Source: Thelonectria olida (Eukaryota > Ascomycota > Sordariomycetes > Hypocreales > Nectriaceae). From it: a stretch of 64,000 bases of DNA. The notes under the pieces were generated by a model, which did not search any database, was not told the origin of the DNA, and saw nothing but the letters and a program-made list of their open reading frames with translations. The stretch covers positions 186,001 to 250,000 of the forward strand of contig JAGPYM010000024.1 of NCBI GenBank assembly GCA_020736575.1, written 5' to 3'. The number at the start of each line of letters is the position of its first letter. The stretch's first letter is position 1. The position numbers and the translations under genes were made by a program. This document shows positions 1-10,184 of this stretch, piece by piece.

Positions 1-100
1 AGAGGCTTTAGCAGTGTCTCCCAAAAAGCAAGTCTTTCAACACAACAGCCCTAGGGGCCCAATTGATCCTGTGTATAAGAAACCGACCTATTTTCACTCC

Positions 101-662
101 TTACTTAGAAGAATCAAGAGCTTTTATCCCCCATGATCCAGATCCATCAGGAATTGCGACAATCATGAGGGCCTCCTCAGTCAGCTCTCCTTGTTTCCAC
201 TTGTGTTCGGATATGAAGATGCGCCGCTGCACTTTCTGCTCCTGCTGGAAACAGACGGCGGCCTCGATGTTCATGTTCCACCGGTTCCTGTGCAGCAGCG
301 TCACCACCGTGATACCCGACTCTTGCACACCCTGGCGCACCCGTCTTAGGAGCTACAGCCATAGATCGACAGCGGCACGGACTTTATTTATTTATTCCAC
401 AGAGCATTCGCCATGTCGTCTCGGTACCTCTATTCCGTTCTGAATGATCGTTCTTCGTCCCGCGACGGCCGTACTGGGGAGGAGGATCGCCCTCTCCTGT
501 ATGGGGCGGAACTGGTGGAAAGAAATCTCCGCAGAAGATAATGGGGATCCCGCCGAAGTCGCGGGCGGATCGAGGCTCAAGTATGCCAGCTTGCTTAAGC
601 CCGCATAAGTTGGTGCCATCGACACCTGCAAATTCCCTTCCGCTGCTCAGGGTGATCGTCAA
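101..662 (-). pseudogene. Decayed PIF1-type (Helitron) helicase fragment
   Basis: Two adjoining minus-strand reading frames resemble parts of the PIF1-like helicase found in fungal Helitron elements. The upstream part (about 384-662) contains FGGIPIIFCGDFF, which matches the helicase Walker B/DEAD region that reads GGxPxIFCGDFFQLPPV in the family. The downstream part (101-340) contains NRWNMNIEAAVCFQ and RIFISEHKWK, like the later part of that helicase. The two parts lie in different frames and the sequence between them is far too short, so the copy is truncated and frameshifted. No Helitron 5' TC end or 3' hairpin-CTRR end was recognised. The family call comes from remembered motifs, not from a search. 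Confidence 0.55.
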
Positions 663-1610
663 TAGAATTTTCAGTGTAGAAATGGCTTATTCTCGTATAT
701 CTCTTATAAAAGTCGTGTGTCCCTAGAAACAAAAACAGAAATCATCATCTCATCTTTGGTATATCCAAAACTACCTATTGCATGCGTGGTTCCCGAGACC
801 CCCTTCCCTCACCTTGTCCAACAATGCGACAGCTGGGCGAGCACACACGGCCCGGATTCATCCTGTGGAGGAGTATGATAGTACGCTTTGCGATGGAGGC
901 GACGTCAAAGTGAGCATACGCGCCCATGCGCCAGGCGAAGACTACACCTTTCAGCGACGCCTTGGCTTCACGTCACCAATACGCAGCATGGCTCAGAAAG
1001 GCGCTCGGAAGTATAGTACCGCCGCCACTTAATGCCTCTAGATGACGCCTCAATTATAAGTAGAGGGGGACCCACACCGCCCTCCGTCACGGCGGCCTAA
1101 CAGCATCCCACCATCCAGCGACCACCCATCGCCGCAGAAAGCTTGCACTCTCACAAGCGACAAGAGAAGCACATGCACATGCTTAAAATCAAAAATACCA
1201 AATATGATTCTGTGATAATAGATTCCCTTGCTGGCGCGCGCAGCCGGTCAACCTGTGGCGTTTTCAACGAAACCCGGTCGCTGGCGTTGTTGCCCTTTTA
1301 GCTCCTGGTTCACAGCTCCTCACTCCCAGCTCCCCATCCATCTACACCTTCCATTGCACTCCCACACGCTTCAGCCTTCTTCTATCAGCTTATCGGCTCA
1401 CGCTAGCCTTGCCTAACTCTCATCGCATTGTCTTAACTCACCTGACTACCCAAGGTACCTGACTTGTGGGCTATCGAACCTCCAGCTTATACATCCTTCC
1501 ATCATCCTATCGTCATCGCGACCGGACAGCTTCCTCACCTAACCCACCAAGCTTACGACTCCCATCTTCTGCCTCTTCCGGCCGCCTCACATATCCCCTC
1601 GGCTTTCAAG
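663..1610. other. Non-coding stretch; pyrimidine-rich promoter-like leader at its end
   Basis: No credible gene is visible between the helicase relic and the ATG at 1611. From about 1300 to 1610 the plus strand is strongly C/T-rich, with many CTTC, CTCC and CCAT runs. That composition is typical of 5' leaders of well-expressed genes in filamentous ascomycetes and fits the exon that follows. The remainder is unremarkable. Confidence 0.4.
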
Positions 1611-1667
1611 ATGGCCCCTGCGCAAGTTAATGGCGACAGCCCGACACACGGCTCCGCCTTCATCAAG
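1611..1667 (+). pseudogene. Orphan first exon, possibly of a CAP20/perilipin-like gene
   Basis: An ATG follows a long pyrimidine-rich leader and opens 19 codons beginning MAPAQVNGDSPTHGSAF. They end in AAG directly before GTACGT, a good 5' splice donor. The peptide resembles the N-terminus of fungal lipid-droplet perilipins of the CAP20/MPL1 group, which start with a similar MxPxxVNG segment. A CTAAC branch-like site lies at about 1727, but no recognisable second exon follows. Within about 230 bp the sequence becomes AT-rich and then enters a hAT transposon. The rest of the gene was not found elsewhere in the window, so this looks like the 5' end of a gene cut by rearrangement. The family assignment is tentative; the exon-donor structure is directly visible. 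Confidence 0.35.
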
Positions 1668-1975
1668 GTACGTCTTATCACCACTTCCAGCTCAATGTTC
1701 TAGGGCTCTGCCACCAACTTGATCGTCTAACACCCGCGACTTCCAACACTGCTGTAAGGACTATAAGATAATAATGCACTGATCCTACGGCTTTTTGATC
1801 TTTAAAAATACATTTTTTAAATATATATATAAAGATCCTCCTGGACGGCCGGCTTACCGTCGACGAGGGGCGGTCCGCCTCCTCCCTAGCCGGGTCCCAG
1901 GCTTTCTATCCATATTCCATATTCCATATGGACCCAAATGGATATGGATTACGGAATTCACTTCGTATGGAAGCT

Positions 1976-1995
1976 TATTCCATACGTATGGAATA
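1976..1995. repeat. 20-bp perfect palindrome in hAT subterminal region
   Basis: TATTCCATACGTATGGAATA is its own reverse complement. Variants recur near the other end of the hAT element, around 4395-4412 and 10157-10172. Repeated subterminal motifs of this kind bind hAT transposases in known families. Confidence 0.7.
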
Positions 1996-2032
1996 CGGAA
2001 AATGACGTCATATATTAATTACGCTTTCAGCC

Positions 2033-4270
2033 TCATGAGGAATCCGGTGTAGAGTCTCGCCATCTGGCCATGCCAACATCTTCCCCTTCCTCATTCTCCT
2101 CCTCGTCGATCAATTCGACTGGAATTCCCTGGGTGATGCCGCTTTTAATCCAGCTCTTCATGCACTCCCCCCTCTCAATTGTACGACTTCCTAGCTGACA
2201 TCGATCCCAAGATATTGTGCGTCGTGCACCAGAAAAGACGCGCTCTGGCTCGGCGGACATAGCAGGTACTGAAAGGATATCGACGGCCATTTTGGAGAGA
2301 CGGGGATATCGTTGTTGCTGTTCTTCTCGAAGCCACCAAGCAAGCGGGGAACAGTCGATAGCGACAGGCGTCTGTGTGATGAAGGATTTGTATTCGTCGA
2401 GCTCACTCAGCGCTGGGCTCACGACATCCAGCTCTCGAGCAAGCAGGTCATACTCGTCGAGTGGCTGTAATCTATCTCTCAGTTCGGGCGTCGTGGTGGT
2501 AATCGGCAGCCCCTGGTAATAATCCTCCCAGTACTTCGCCACGCTATCAAGGACTGGTTTGTGCCACGACTTGGGCCAGTTCTTGTTAACATGGGCCATA
2601 CGTCGTGACGGATGAAGCATCATTGCTGCGCCGTAGGCAGGGCTCTCATCCGTAAGCTGGTAATACTTGTCAAACACAACCCAAGAGGCAGCAATGCAGC
2701 TTCGGAGTGAATGGTTGTCGTAGTGCTTCTGAAAAGCTTGTGTGTAATGCTTGTGAAGAACGTCCATGGTGAAAAGCGTGCGGTCAAGGGTGGCGTAGCG
2801 ACCTTCTGTAAGTTGAGTGATCTTCCAGAATGGTTGAAGGAAAGTGCGTGTTTCCCCCAGGATGGCCCACTCGTTAGGGGTGAGATAATCGTCCCGTAAG
2901 TCTTCATAATGCTTCCTCTGGTACCACTCCACATGCTCCTGGAGATTAAGGGCGGCGTCCAAAAGGAGAAACCATGAGTTCCAGCGCGTATCGTTGTCGA
3001 GCCCCAGCGACCTGCCAGCGCGCTTCTTGAATAGATTCCACCGGTAATCATTCTCGCGCATGTGGACTGAGATATTGTGGACTTTGCCAAGGGGCCCTAA
3101 TCTACGCCAACCTAGCGCTCTTTGCGCCTTGACTCGATGAGCAAAGTCGGTGCCGAACGCGATTTCGTCGTCGCCCTCAATCTACTCCAGAGCCGCCCGT
3201 GCAGCTTCTTTGGAGTCCATGAACAGGAAAGCTTGAACAGCGAGGTTGATAACATGGCCATGGCATCGAATCCTTTGTTTTCTTGGCTCCCAGTTAATGC
3301 CTTTCCCCTGTAGATGCTTGCCGAGCAAACGGCATAGCCTGTCGTTCGAGCCGTGGTTGTCGCCGGTGTAGAAGCCTATCTTATTCCAAATGTCGTAGTC
3401 TTCGAGTACATGCTGGAGAAGCTTCCATTGCTCAGCTCCGCCATGGCTACCCGGCCCGTCGAGGCCTGGCAGCTCTGACAGGGCCAGCAATGCTTGCAAT
3501 GACTCCTTGGAGTCCGAGTCAACAAACTTGACGCAAATTCCAAGGAAGGCTTTGTGATTCGGCGCTGACCAGACGTCCGCGGAGAGATGCAGTTTCGATG
3601 GCGAGGACTGCAGCCTTCTCCGCAGGATATCCTTGTGCACACAATAAGAATTGGAGACAAGCTTTTGTATGGAACCATGGGAGAGGCTAATCAGGTCCTC
3701 CGCAGTGTAGTTAACCGCGCAGATAAGCGCGTGCAGCTCTGGCCAAGAACTACAGTTGTAAGAGAGGTTGCGGACGGTGACGAGCTGGATCAGGGCCTCG
3801 AGTGCCGCCTTCCGATTGACTGCAGCTCTCAGAGTTTCTTCTTGCCTTATCAAGTGTTTTGTCGCACTCACCTCACCAGCCTTGGCAAAAGCATCCTGAA
3901 TAAGGCTATCACGCCGCTTCTTGATAGGATGGTCGTGGGCGTCCAATTCAATCCCGTGGATTTTGTGCAAATGATTGCGGAACGTCGTTGAGACAGTCGT
4001 GGAATAGGTCGGATCTATACAGTGCATACAGTAATAGATCTTCTCATTTTTCCGATGACAGCGGGCAGGCTCTGAGTTCTGAGGTTCACGTGCATGGGCC
4101 CAAGTATTTGCGGTTGTCTTGCGTTTTCGCGTCCTCCGACCGTAGAAGCTGGACGGGTTTTGGAGAGCAGAGCTTGCAGATGAGGGGAGCTCAGTGGTGG
4201 ACGAAGCAGAGGCTGCAGAACCCGCACGGTCGCTGGAAGCATTGGAAGAGAGAAAGGACTTTTGCAGCAT
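2033..4270 (-). pseudogene. hAT transposase with one in-frame stop
   Basis: This minus-strand frame starts at an ATG at 4270 and ends at 2033. It is open except for a TAG at 3182-3184, and both halves stay in the same frame, giving about 745 residues. The N-terminal part has a BED-type zinc finger (CMHC followed by HLHKIH). The C-terminal part has the hAT dimerisation region (AVDILSVPAMSAEPERVFS). The interrupting codon reads GAG-TAG-ATT. A former CAG would make it a C-to-T change at a CpA, which is the signature of repeat-induced point mutation. An intron removing the stop is possible but no good splice pair is seen. As it stands the copy is not expected to make a full transposase. Confidence 0.8.
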
Positions 4271-4441
4271 TGCAGGGCTGATTGAATCAAGACGCGGCGT
4301 GTTGCAGACGTGCACAACAGAAATTAGGGGGATTCTCTGCTGAAGCGCCCTGGGCTGGGCTGTACCTTAACGGGATTAATATTCTTCCGATGTATTTCCA
4401 TACGTATGGAATACAAGCATCTCGTATGGAATATGGTTAAT

Positions 4442-4621
4442 TGTCGCAGGCTAGGCATGATCTCAACCAGCCTCAGGAAACAACAGCACTTAGTAATCAA
4501 CCTGTGTGCTTCAAGTAAAACCTGTGGGCTAGAGTACCCCGCACTTTAGACAACAATCAATCAACACATTGCTGCTGCTCATCATATCTACTTTAACCCT
4601 TTAAGCACGCTCAGTGCGACA
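4442..4621 (+). repeat. 5' LTR of Copia element
   Basis: This 180-bp repeat is identical to 9941-10120. It starts TG and ends CA, and is preceded by the TTAAT target duplication. Confidence 0.95.
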
Positions 4622-4634
4622 GTTATGAGCCCGG
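4622..4634 (+). promoter_or_regulatory. Primer-binding site (half-tRNA-Met type)
   Basis: GTTATGAGCCCGG lies directly after the 5' LTR. It is complementary to a methionine tRNA anticodon arm of the form CCGGGCTCATAAC. Priming by an internal 5'-half tRNA-iMet fragment is known for Drosophila copia and related elements. The exact tRNA of this host is not known here. Confidence 0.6.
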
Positions 4635-4994
4635 AGACTCTTTCATTGCCTCTCTCCACTATTATCAGCATCTTCTCTGTCGCAAGCCAAATCTATCACC
4701 ACCAGCATCTTCTGCTGTCAACCCCGTCGCAATGAAAGCTTTCTTTCAACTTGGAAATCTCCTCAGGGGAATCGGCACGAAGTTGAGCCGACTGCGCAAT
4801 GCTGATTTCCGGTTCATAGTCGGATGTATCAGATGAAGCGATGTGAAACAGCAACTTGAAACCCGCAGCAGATTTGATAGAGAAGACTCCTAAAAACTAA
4901 TCATCATGATCTCTTCAATCAGCAAGAAGCTAACACATTAATCAGAAGTCAATTCGAAGAGACGCCATCCTTTTCTTGACTGAAAGTCACAAAA

Positions 4995-7145
4995 ATGTCG
5001 ATCAAGGATCACAACCTCACCTTGCTCAACTCCCGCGAGGACTGGACCAACTGGATCAACTCTATCGAGGACCTTGCTGTGCGCAACGACATCTGGAGCT
5101 ACTGTGATCCAGAAGGGATCGAAAACTTGGTCTTCACTGCGACCAAACCGTCGGACTCAGCAAGCAGGGACACGATCCAGAAATATCACAGCCTCCAGGC
5201 TATCTATGATAGCGAGAAGAAGAAATATGACAAGGTCTCTGATCGCATCGACCTCACGGTGTGTCAGGAGTTTAAGCAACACTACCTCGGAATCCATGAC
5301 GTCCGCGGCAAACTCATCGCGCTGGCTGATAGCATCCAACCCACCGCGAAAGACCAGAAGCAGAATGTCAGGACTGAGTTTGAAAAGCTTAAGAAGGGCC
5401 TTGGCAACACCAGTCTCGACAAATGGCTCAGCCGCTGGCCTGCTCTCGTTAACAACGCCAAGCGTTACAAGATCGAGAACCTCAGCGAGTCGCAGATCTG
5501 TGATGCTTTCATTGAAGCATCTCGCGAAGTCAACCCACCGTTCTACAACTACATGAAGTCCAAGGAAGCTCAGGTCGAGAGCGAGAAAAGCCTCATCAAG
5601 GAGGCTGCAAAAACCATGGAGAAGATCTCAAACGCGTTTCTCACTGCGCTCAACGAGATTAACCCCGACCACGCCAGTAGCGGTTCCGTCACTGTCGCAA
5701 GTTCGACTGATTCTGAAGAGGAAGAAAACGATGAAGATGACGATGTCACCATTGTTCAGAAAGCTCAGAATACAGTGAACAGAGCTCTCAAGACCTTCCG
5801 CAAACTCAATCCAACCCTCTCCGAGAAGAAGATCACGATCGGATTCTGTATTAAGCAGTTCAGGACAATGGCACCACCAAAGGAGACAGCTATTAGAGGA
5901 CGAGCAGCCCACGCCACTCTTCAAGGAAGAAAGCATAGCAATGATTCAGATTCGCAGAACGAAGGGGATCAGCCGCAACAGAAAAGACAGCGAACGGAGC
6001 ATTCATCCTCGAACACGGGTTTCCGAGACTGCGTCTGCGGCATGTCACACAAGTACACCGCTTGTTACTATCTCAATCCTTCGGGTGCGCCAGAAGGGTG
6101 GACACCAGTCGTTCAAATACAGTCGAAAATCATCACTGCAGTCAAGGGAAGCAAACGCCTTAGAGCAAACATCGAAAGGAACCTCAAGAGAAGCAACATT
6201 GACTTGCCTAAGTTCTGGCCGTCAGATACTACAAAGAATCAACCTAAGAATCCAGCAGAGGACGAGACTTCAAACACTGCTACATTTCCATCCAAATCAA
6301 GAGCCGCATTTGTTACGTCGAGGTCTGCGTTTAGCACAACTGCAGAAGACGAGTACGGCGATTGTTTCCGACTCGACAATTGTGCGGATACACATGTCTG
6401 CAACGACCTGTCTCGCTTCACTAACTACAAACCTCTGGATGATGAAATCATAGAGTTTGGCGACTCAGGCACGCACATCGCAGGCATAGGAAATGTCACG
6501 GTCCATGTCGACACTCCATTGGGCTCAGGTCTAATTCAACTCGAGAACGTTGCTCATGTCCCTGGATTTCATTGGAACCTCATCAACACGCACTCTCTCG
6601 AACAACAAGGACTCTACTTCAATACCAGAACCTGTTGGATGGAATACTCGGATGGATCAAATGCCTTCAAAGCAACCAAACATGGTGCCTTTCGAGTGGT
6701 TGAACCTCACATCAAGGACGCTGTTTTCAAGGCCGAATCTCATGAAGAGGCAGCGCAGTCCTTTGCCATGGCTATCAAATCGAGAACGCCTCGAGTTGCC
6801 ACAGCTTCTATGGATATCTGGCATGCAAGGCTAGGCCATATCCGAAAGGAGGCTCTTGAACACGTGCCTCAAGCAGTCGAGGGAGTCGCACTTGGGAGTC
6901 GCGACTTCGAACGAAAGTCTGAACTCTGTCCTGAATGTCAACTCGGACAATCGCATCGGCAAATCTCTCGCGTACCAACCTGGAGAGGAACTTACCCGTT
7001 CGAAAAGATACATCTCGATCTAATCGACATGGAGGAAGCTTTCAACGCTGACTCCTGGGTCGCTCACTTCTATTGCGATTACTCGGCTTATCACGTGTCA
7101 TTCAATCTGCTAAATAAAAAACTCAAGAGGAACTTCTGTCGGTAA
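4995..7145 (+). pseudogene. Copia gag-protease-integrase part, frameshifted
   Basis: The frame opens at an ATG after a 370-bp leader. The gag region covers roughly residues 1-330 and has an acidic stretch near residue 240. A knuckle-like Cys/His cluster CVCGMSHKYTAC lies near residue 348. The protease active site is LDNCADTHVCND near residue 460. The integrase zinc motif is HARLGH followed by CPEC near residues 611-655, and the first integrase aspartate is in HLDLIDM. The frame ends early at 7143. An A-run at 7116-7121 has six A where seven would keep the integrase frame open into the next segment. So the polyprotein is broken by a single-base loss in a homopolymer. Confidence 0.85.
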
Positions 7146-7645
7146 CGCAGGAGTTTCTGGCCATTACAAACGACAACTGGGGTTTCACTACGCGATACAT
7201 TCAATCAGATGGCGAGAAAGGATTGGGGAAGAAGTGGAAGGACTTCATCGCAATAAAGGGAATCACTTTCAACCCATCTCCGCCAGATACGCCAGATCAG
7301 AACGGTCCTGCTGAACGTTCTGGGGGGGTGATCATGACTATCGCTCGCAAGCTTCGAATACAGGGTAATCTACCTCAAAAACTCTGGCCCTACATCGTTG
7401 CTCATGCTACTCGCCTCCTCAATCGCATCCCAGTTCAACGAAAACAATGGCGAACTCCATTTGAAATGGTTCATGGCCGAAAGCCCAACCTCTCTAATCT
7501 CAAAATCATTGGTTCTCTTGCCTACGTCTTGATCAAGAACAAGAAAGCCCGTCCAGCCAGAGCGAAATTACAAGAAAATGCACTCATGGGATGGCTTGTC
7601 GGATTGGACAACCAACATCTACAAAGTTTGGGTTCCACATCTTGA
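7146..7645 (+). pseudogene. Copia integrase core in a shifted frame
   Basis: This frame continues the integrase after the single-base loss at 7116-7121. It carries the second and third catalytic residues, QSDGEKG and PAERSGG, and then the copia-typical region LWPYIVAHATRLLNRIP. It is joined back to the downstream frame by one extra T at 7604-7605. Removing that base would give a continuous reading through GW-TTNIYKVWVP. The two indels have opposite signs, so the polyprotein upstream and downstream shares one frame. Confidence 0.8.
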
Positions 7646-9926
7646 TCGTGTAATTGTATCTCGGGACGTTCAAGTTGATGAGAAAGTCATGTACGATCCA
7701 CAGCTTGCCAAAACTCTTCCCGAATCGGGACAGACTCTCGCGATCACGATCAATGAAGTTGATCTCGACGAAGAGGATATCGAACCATTGCCTGTCATGG
7801 AGAATACAGCAACTTCAGTTCATGTTTCGATACAACCGGAAGCAGAACTACCTCCACCAGGTTTGCTTCTTACACCACAAATCTCACCTGAACGAGCAAC
7901 AGCAGGGGAGATACAGGTTGAACCACCTGTGGATGAACCGCCAGCATTGCCGCGGCCCACGAGTCCAGTGATTCTCCATCAAGCATCACCGCGTCCTCAG
8001 ACAACAATACAACCAGAATCACCTAGAAAGAAAAGGATAACGGACGCTTCAGTGCTCCAGAACCTCAGAACAACTTCTGGAAGGAGTATCAAATTGTCAC
8101 AGAGAGGCCAAGATGCAATCGAAACATTCACACCACGCCTTACTCGGCACCAAATCCACAAGCGAGCGCGAAGACACGCTCATGCTTTACGATTGGAACG
8201 CGCTAAACTGGGACAGCAACTCGCCCACGTTTTCGCATCAGCACGTTCAATACGAACTCAACGAAAGGACTTGCCTCCACCTCCCGACTTTTGGCACCAA
8301 CTGACACGGCATCCTGAGAGAGAAGGTTTCAAACGAGCCTCAGACGCCGAAATCAAGTCACTCAAGGAGAAAGGAACATTCGAGCTAGTCGATTACCCCG
8401 AAGGCAAACAAGTTCTACCACTCAAATGGGTCTTCACGTATAAACTGGACGGTGCAGGTTATCTCATTCGTCACAAAGCCCGCATTTGCGTCAGAGGTGA
8501 TCTTCAAGATCATACCAGCGAAGATATCTACGCAGCAACCGGCGCTTATCGAAGCTTTCGGATCCTGATGGCTCTCGTCTGTGCGTTCGGGCTGATATGT
8601 CATCAAATTGACTTCAAGAATGCCTTCATCAACGCTGACATGGACGAGGAGGTCTACACCACATGCCCACCAGGATATGGTCAATCAGGAAAGGTCTGGA
8701 GACTGCTCAAAGCGCTCTACGGTCTGCGTAAGTCACCAAAGCTCTGGCTCAGCGAGCTTGTCTCGTTTCTTCAAACTCTGGGATTCGAACATTGCCCAGA
8801 TGAACCCTGTATCCTCATCAACAATGAGACCCACCTCATTCTATTTCTTTACGTGGATGATCTTCTCATCATCGCACAACCTGAATACCTTCAACAAATC
8901 GATGAATTCAAAGCAGCAGTACACAGCAAATACGGGATCAAGGATTTGGGCGAAGCAATCTCCTTCCTCAACATCAGAATCCTTCGAGATATCAAAGCCA
9001 AGAAGCTCTGGATCTGCCAGGACGGATACATCGACAAACTCTGTGTCAAGTTCGGGATTGATCAATCAATGAGAACGGCAACTCCTCTCATTTCATCATA
9101 CCGTCCCCAATCTTTCGAAGGACAGGCCACTATTCAACAGATATCAGAGATGCAAGAGAAGGTAGGATCAATTCTGTATGCAGCAGTAGTATCAAGACCA
9201 GATGTCTCCTTTGCAGCCAGCCAGTTGAGCCAGTTCGCCATGAACCCTTCACCTGAGCACCTGCGGTATGCAAACCGAGTTCTCTCATATCTCCAGTCCA
9301 CACAGTACTATGCCATCGAGTTCTCAGGCTCTGTGGATAAGGCCACAGAGGTAGAGACAGGCGATGATGAAGTACTACAGCAGTCAAGCGACGCATCGTT
9401 CGCGGATGATCCAGAGACTCGAAAATCCACCCAGGGCTATCTCATGAAGTTGTTTAGCGGGGCAATCATGTGGCAGTCTTCGAAGCAGAAGACTGTAACC
9501 ACGTCAACAACTGAAGCGGAGCTCTTATCGCTATCTCATACAGCGAGGGAGACAATAGCTCTATACCGATTGTTCGAACAGATACAGTTCGATCCTGAAC
9601 ACGAACCACGCATCCTCTGTGACAATCAACAAACAGTGGGACTGATCCAGAAAGAGAGACCACAACTGACATCGAAGTTAAGACACGTCGACATCCACAA
9701 CTTCTGGCTACGACAGATCCATCGAGACGGCAAAATCACAGTTCAATGGGTTCCCACAACAGACATGCCTGCAGATGGCTTCACTAAACCTCTTTCAGCA
9801 GAAAAGCATTCTCACTTCATAAAGCAATTGGGTCTGGTTGATATCTCATCGCGGATTGATCCAGAATACGCTTCAGGAGAGGATATTGGTCAAGATGATA
9901 TGCAGATCTCATCTGATACAGACTGA
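7578..9926 (+). CDS. Copia reverse transcriptase / RNase H part
   Basis: This is the C-terminal part of the Copia polyprotein. It has the RT start LKWVFTYKLDGAGYLIRHKA, the catalytic box YVDDLLI (nt 8849-8869) and a copia-type RNase H with CDNQQTVGLI and DGFTKPLS near the end. The true translation would come from upstream as one gag-pol polyprotein, so the start given here is only the first ATG of this frame. This part is intact to its stop, 14 bp before the 3' LTR. Confidence 0.85.
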   Translation: MHSWDGLSDWTTNIYKVWVPHLDRVIVSRDVQVDEKVMYDPQLAKTLPESGQTLAITINEVDLDEEDIEPLPVMENTATSVHVSIQPEAELPPPGLLLTPQISPERATAGEIQVEPPVDEPPALPRPTSPVILHQASPRPQTTIQPESPRKKRITDASVLQNLRTTSGRSIKLSQRGQDAIETFTPRLTRHQIHKRARRHAHALRLERAKLGQQLAHVFASARSIRTQRKDLPPPPDFWHQLTRHPEREGFKRASDAEIKSLKEKGTFELVDYPEGKQVLPLKWVFTYKLDGAGYLIRHKARICVRGDLQDHTSEDIYAATGAYRSFRILMALVCAFGLICHQIDFKNAFINADMDEEVYTTCPPGYGQSGKVWRLLKALYGLRKSPKLWLSELVSFLQTLGFEHCPDEPCILINNETHLILFLYVDDLLIIAQPEYLQQIDEFKAAVHSKYGIKDLGEAISFLNIRILRDIKAKKLWICQDGYIDKLCVKFGIDQSMRTATPLISSYRPQSFEGQATIQQISEMQEKVGSILYAAVVSRPDVSFAASQLSQFAMNPSPEHLRYANRVLSYLQSTQYYAIEFSGSVDKATEVETGDDEVLQQSSDASFADDPETRKSTQGYLMKLFSGAIMWQSSKQKTVTTSTTEAELLSLSHTARETIALYRLFEQIQFDPEHEPRILCDNQQTVGLIQKERPQLTSKLRHVDIHNFWLRQIHRDGKITVQWVPTTDMPADGFTKPLSAEKHSHFIKQLGLVDISSRIDPEYASGEDIGQDDMQISSDTD

Positions 9927-9929
9927 AAT

Positions 9930-9940
9930 CTGGGGGGGTG
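9930..9940 (+). promoter_or_regulatory. Polypurine tract of Copia element
   Basis: CTGGGGGGGTG stands immediately before the 3' LTR, where plus-strand DNA synthesis is primed in LTR retrotransposons. Confidence 0.65.
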
Positions 9941-10120
9941 TGTCGCAGGCTAGGCATGATCTCAACCAGCCTCAGGAAACAACAGCACTTAGTAATCAAC
10001 CTGTGTGCTTCAAGTAAAACCTGTGGGCTAGAGTACCCCGCACTTTAGACAACAATCAATCAACACATTGCTGCTGCTCATCATATCTACTTTAACCCTT
10101 TAAGCACGCTCAGTGCGACA
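9941..10120 (+). repeat. 3' LTR of Copia element
   Basis: Identical to the 5' LTR over 180 bp and followed by the TTAAT target duplication at 10121-10125. Confidence 0.95.
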
Positions 10121-10152
10121 TTAATCCATATGGAACGTTCCATATGGATTAA
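10121..10152. repeat. 32-bp perfect palindrome at the Copia target site
   Basis: Starting with the right copy of the target duplication, 32 bases form a perfect inverted repeat centred on AACGTT, with arms TTAATCCATATGG and its complement. It belongs to the hAT right subterminal region. It suggests the Copia landed at the foot of a hairpin-forming sequence. Confidence 0.75.
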
Positions 10153-10184
10153 CTTATTCCATACGTTTATGGATAGAAAGCCTG

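Larger units (their letters stand above)
4442..10120 (+). mobile_element. Copia-type LTR retrotransposon, nested in hAT
   Basis: The element is bounded by two 180-bp LTRs that are identical when compared base by base, each starting TGTCGC and ending GCGACA. It is flanked by a perfect 5-bp duplication TTAAT (4437-4441 and 10121-10125). A primer-binding site follows the 5' LTR and a G-rich polypurine tract precedes the 3' LTR. The domain order gag, protease, integrase, reverse transcriptase, RNase H is that of Ty1/copia. Identical LTRs mean a recent insertion. The coding region nevertheless carries two single-base indels that cancel each other. Confidence 0.95.
1898..10184 (-). mobile_element. 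hAT transposon, split by a nested Copia element
   Basis: The ends carry a perfect 16-bp inverted repeat, CAGGCTTTCTATCCAT at 1898-1913 and its complement at 10169-10184. This has the CAG start typical of hAT elements. Without the Copia at 4442-10120 and one copy of its TTAAT duplication, the element is about 2.6 kb. Subterminal sequences are full of a TTCCATACGTATGGAA-like palindrome: a perfect 20-bp one at 1976-1995, a related one around 4395-4412 and a half copy near 10157. Such sites are probable transposase-binding sites. The flanking 8-mers ccgggtcc and ctgtgttt agree at only 4 of 8 positions, and three of the four differences are C/T, so the target duplication is either decayed or absent. 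Confidence 0.85.
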
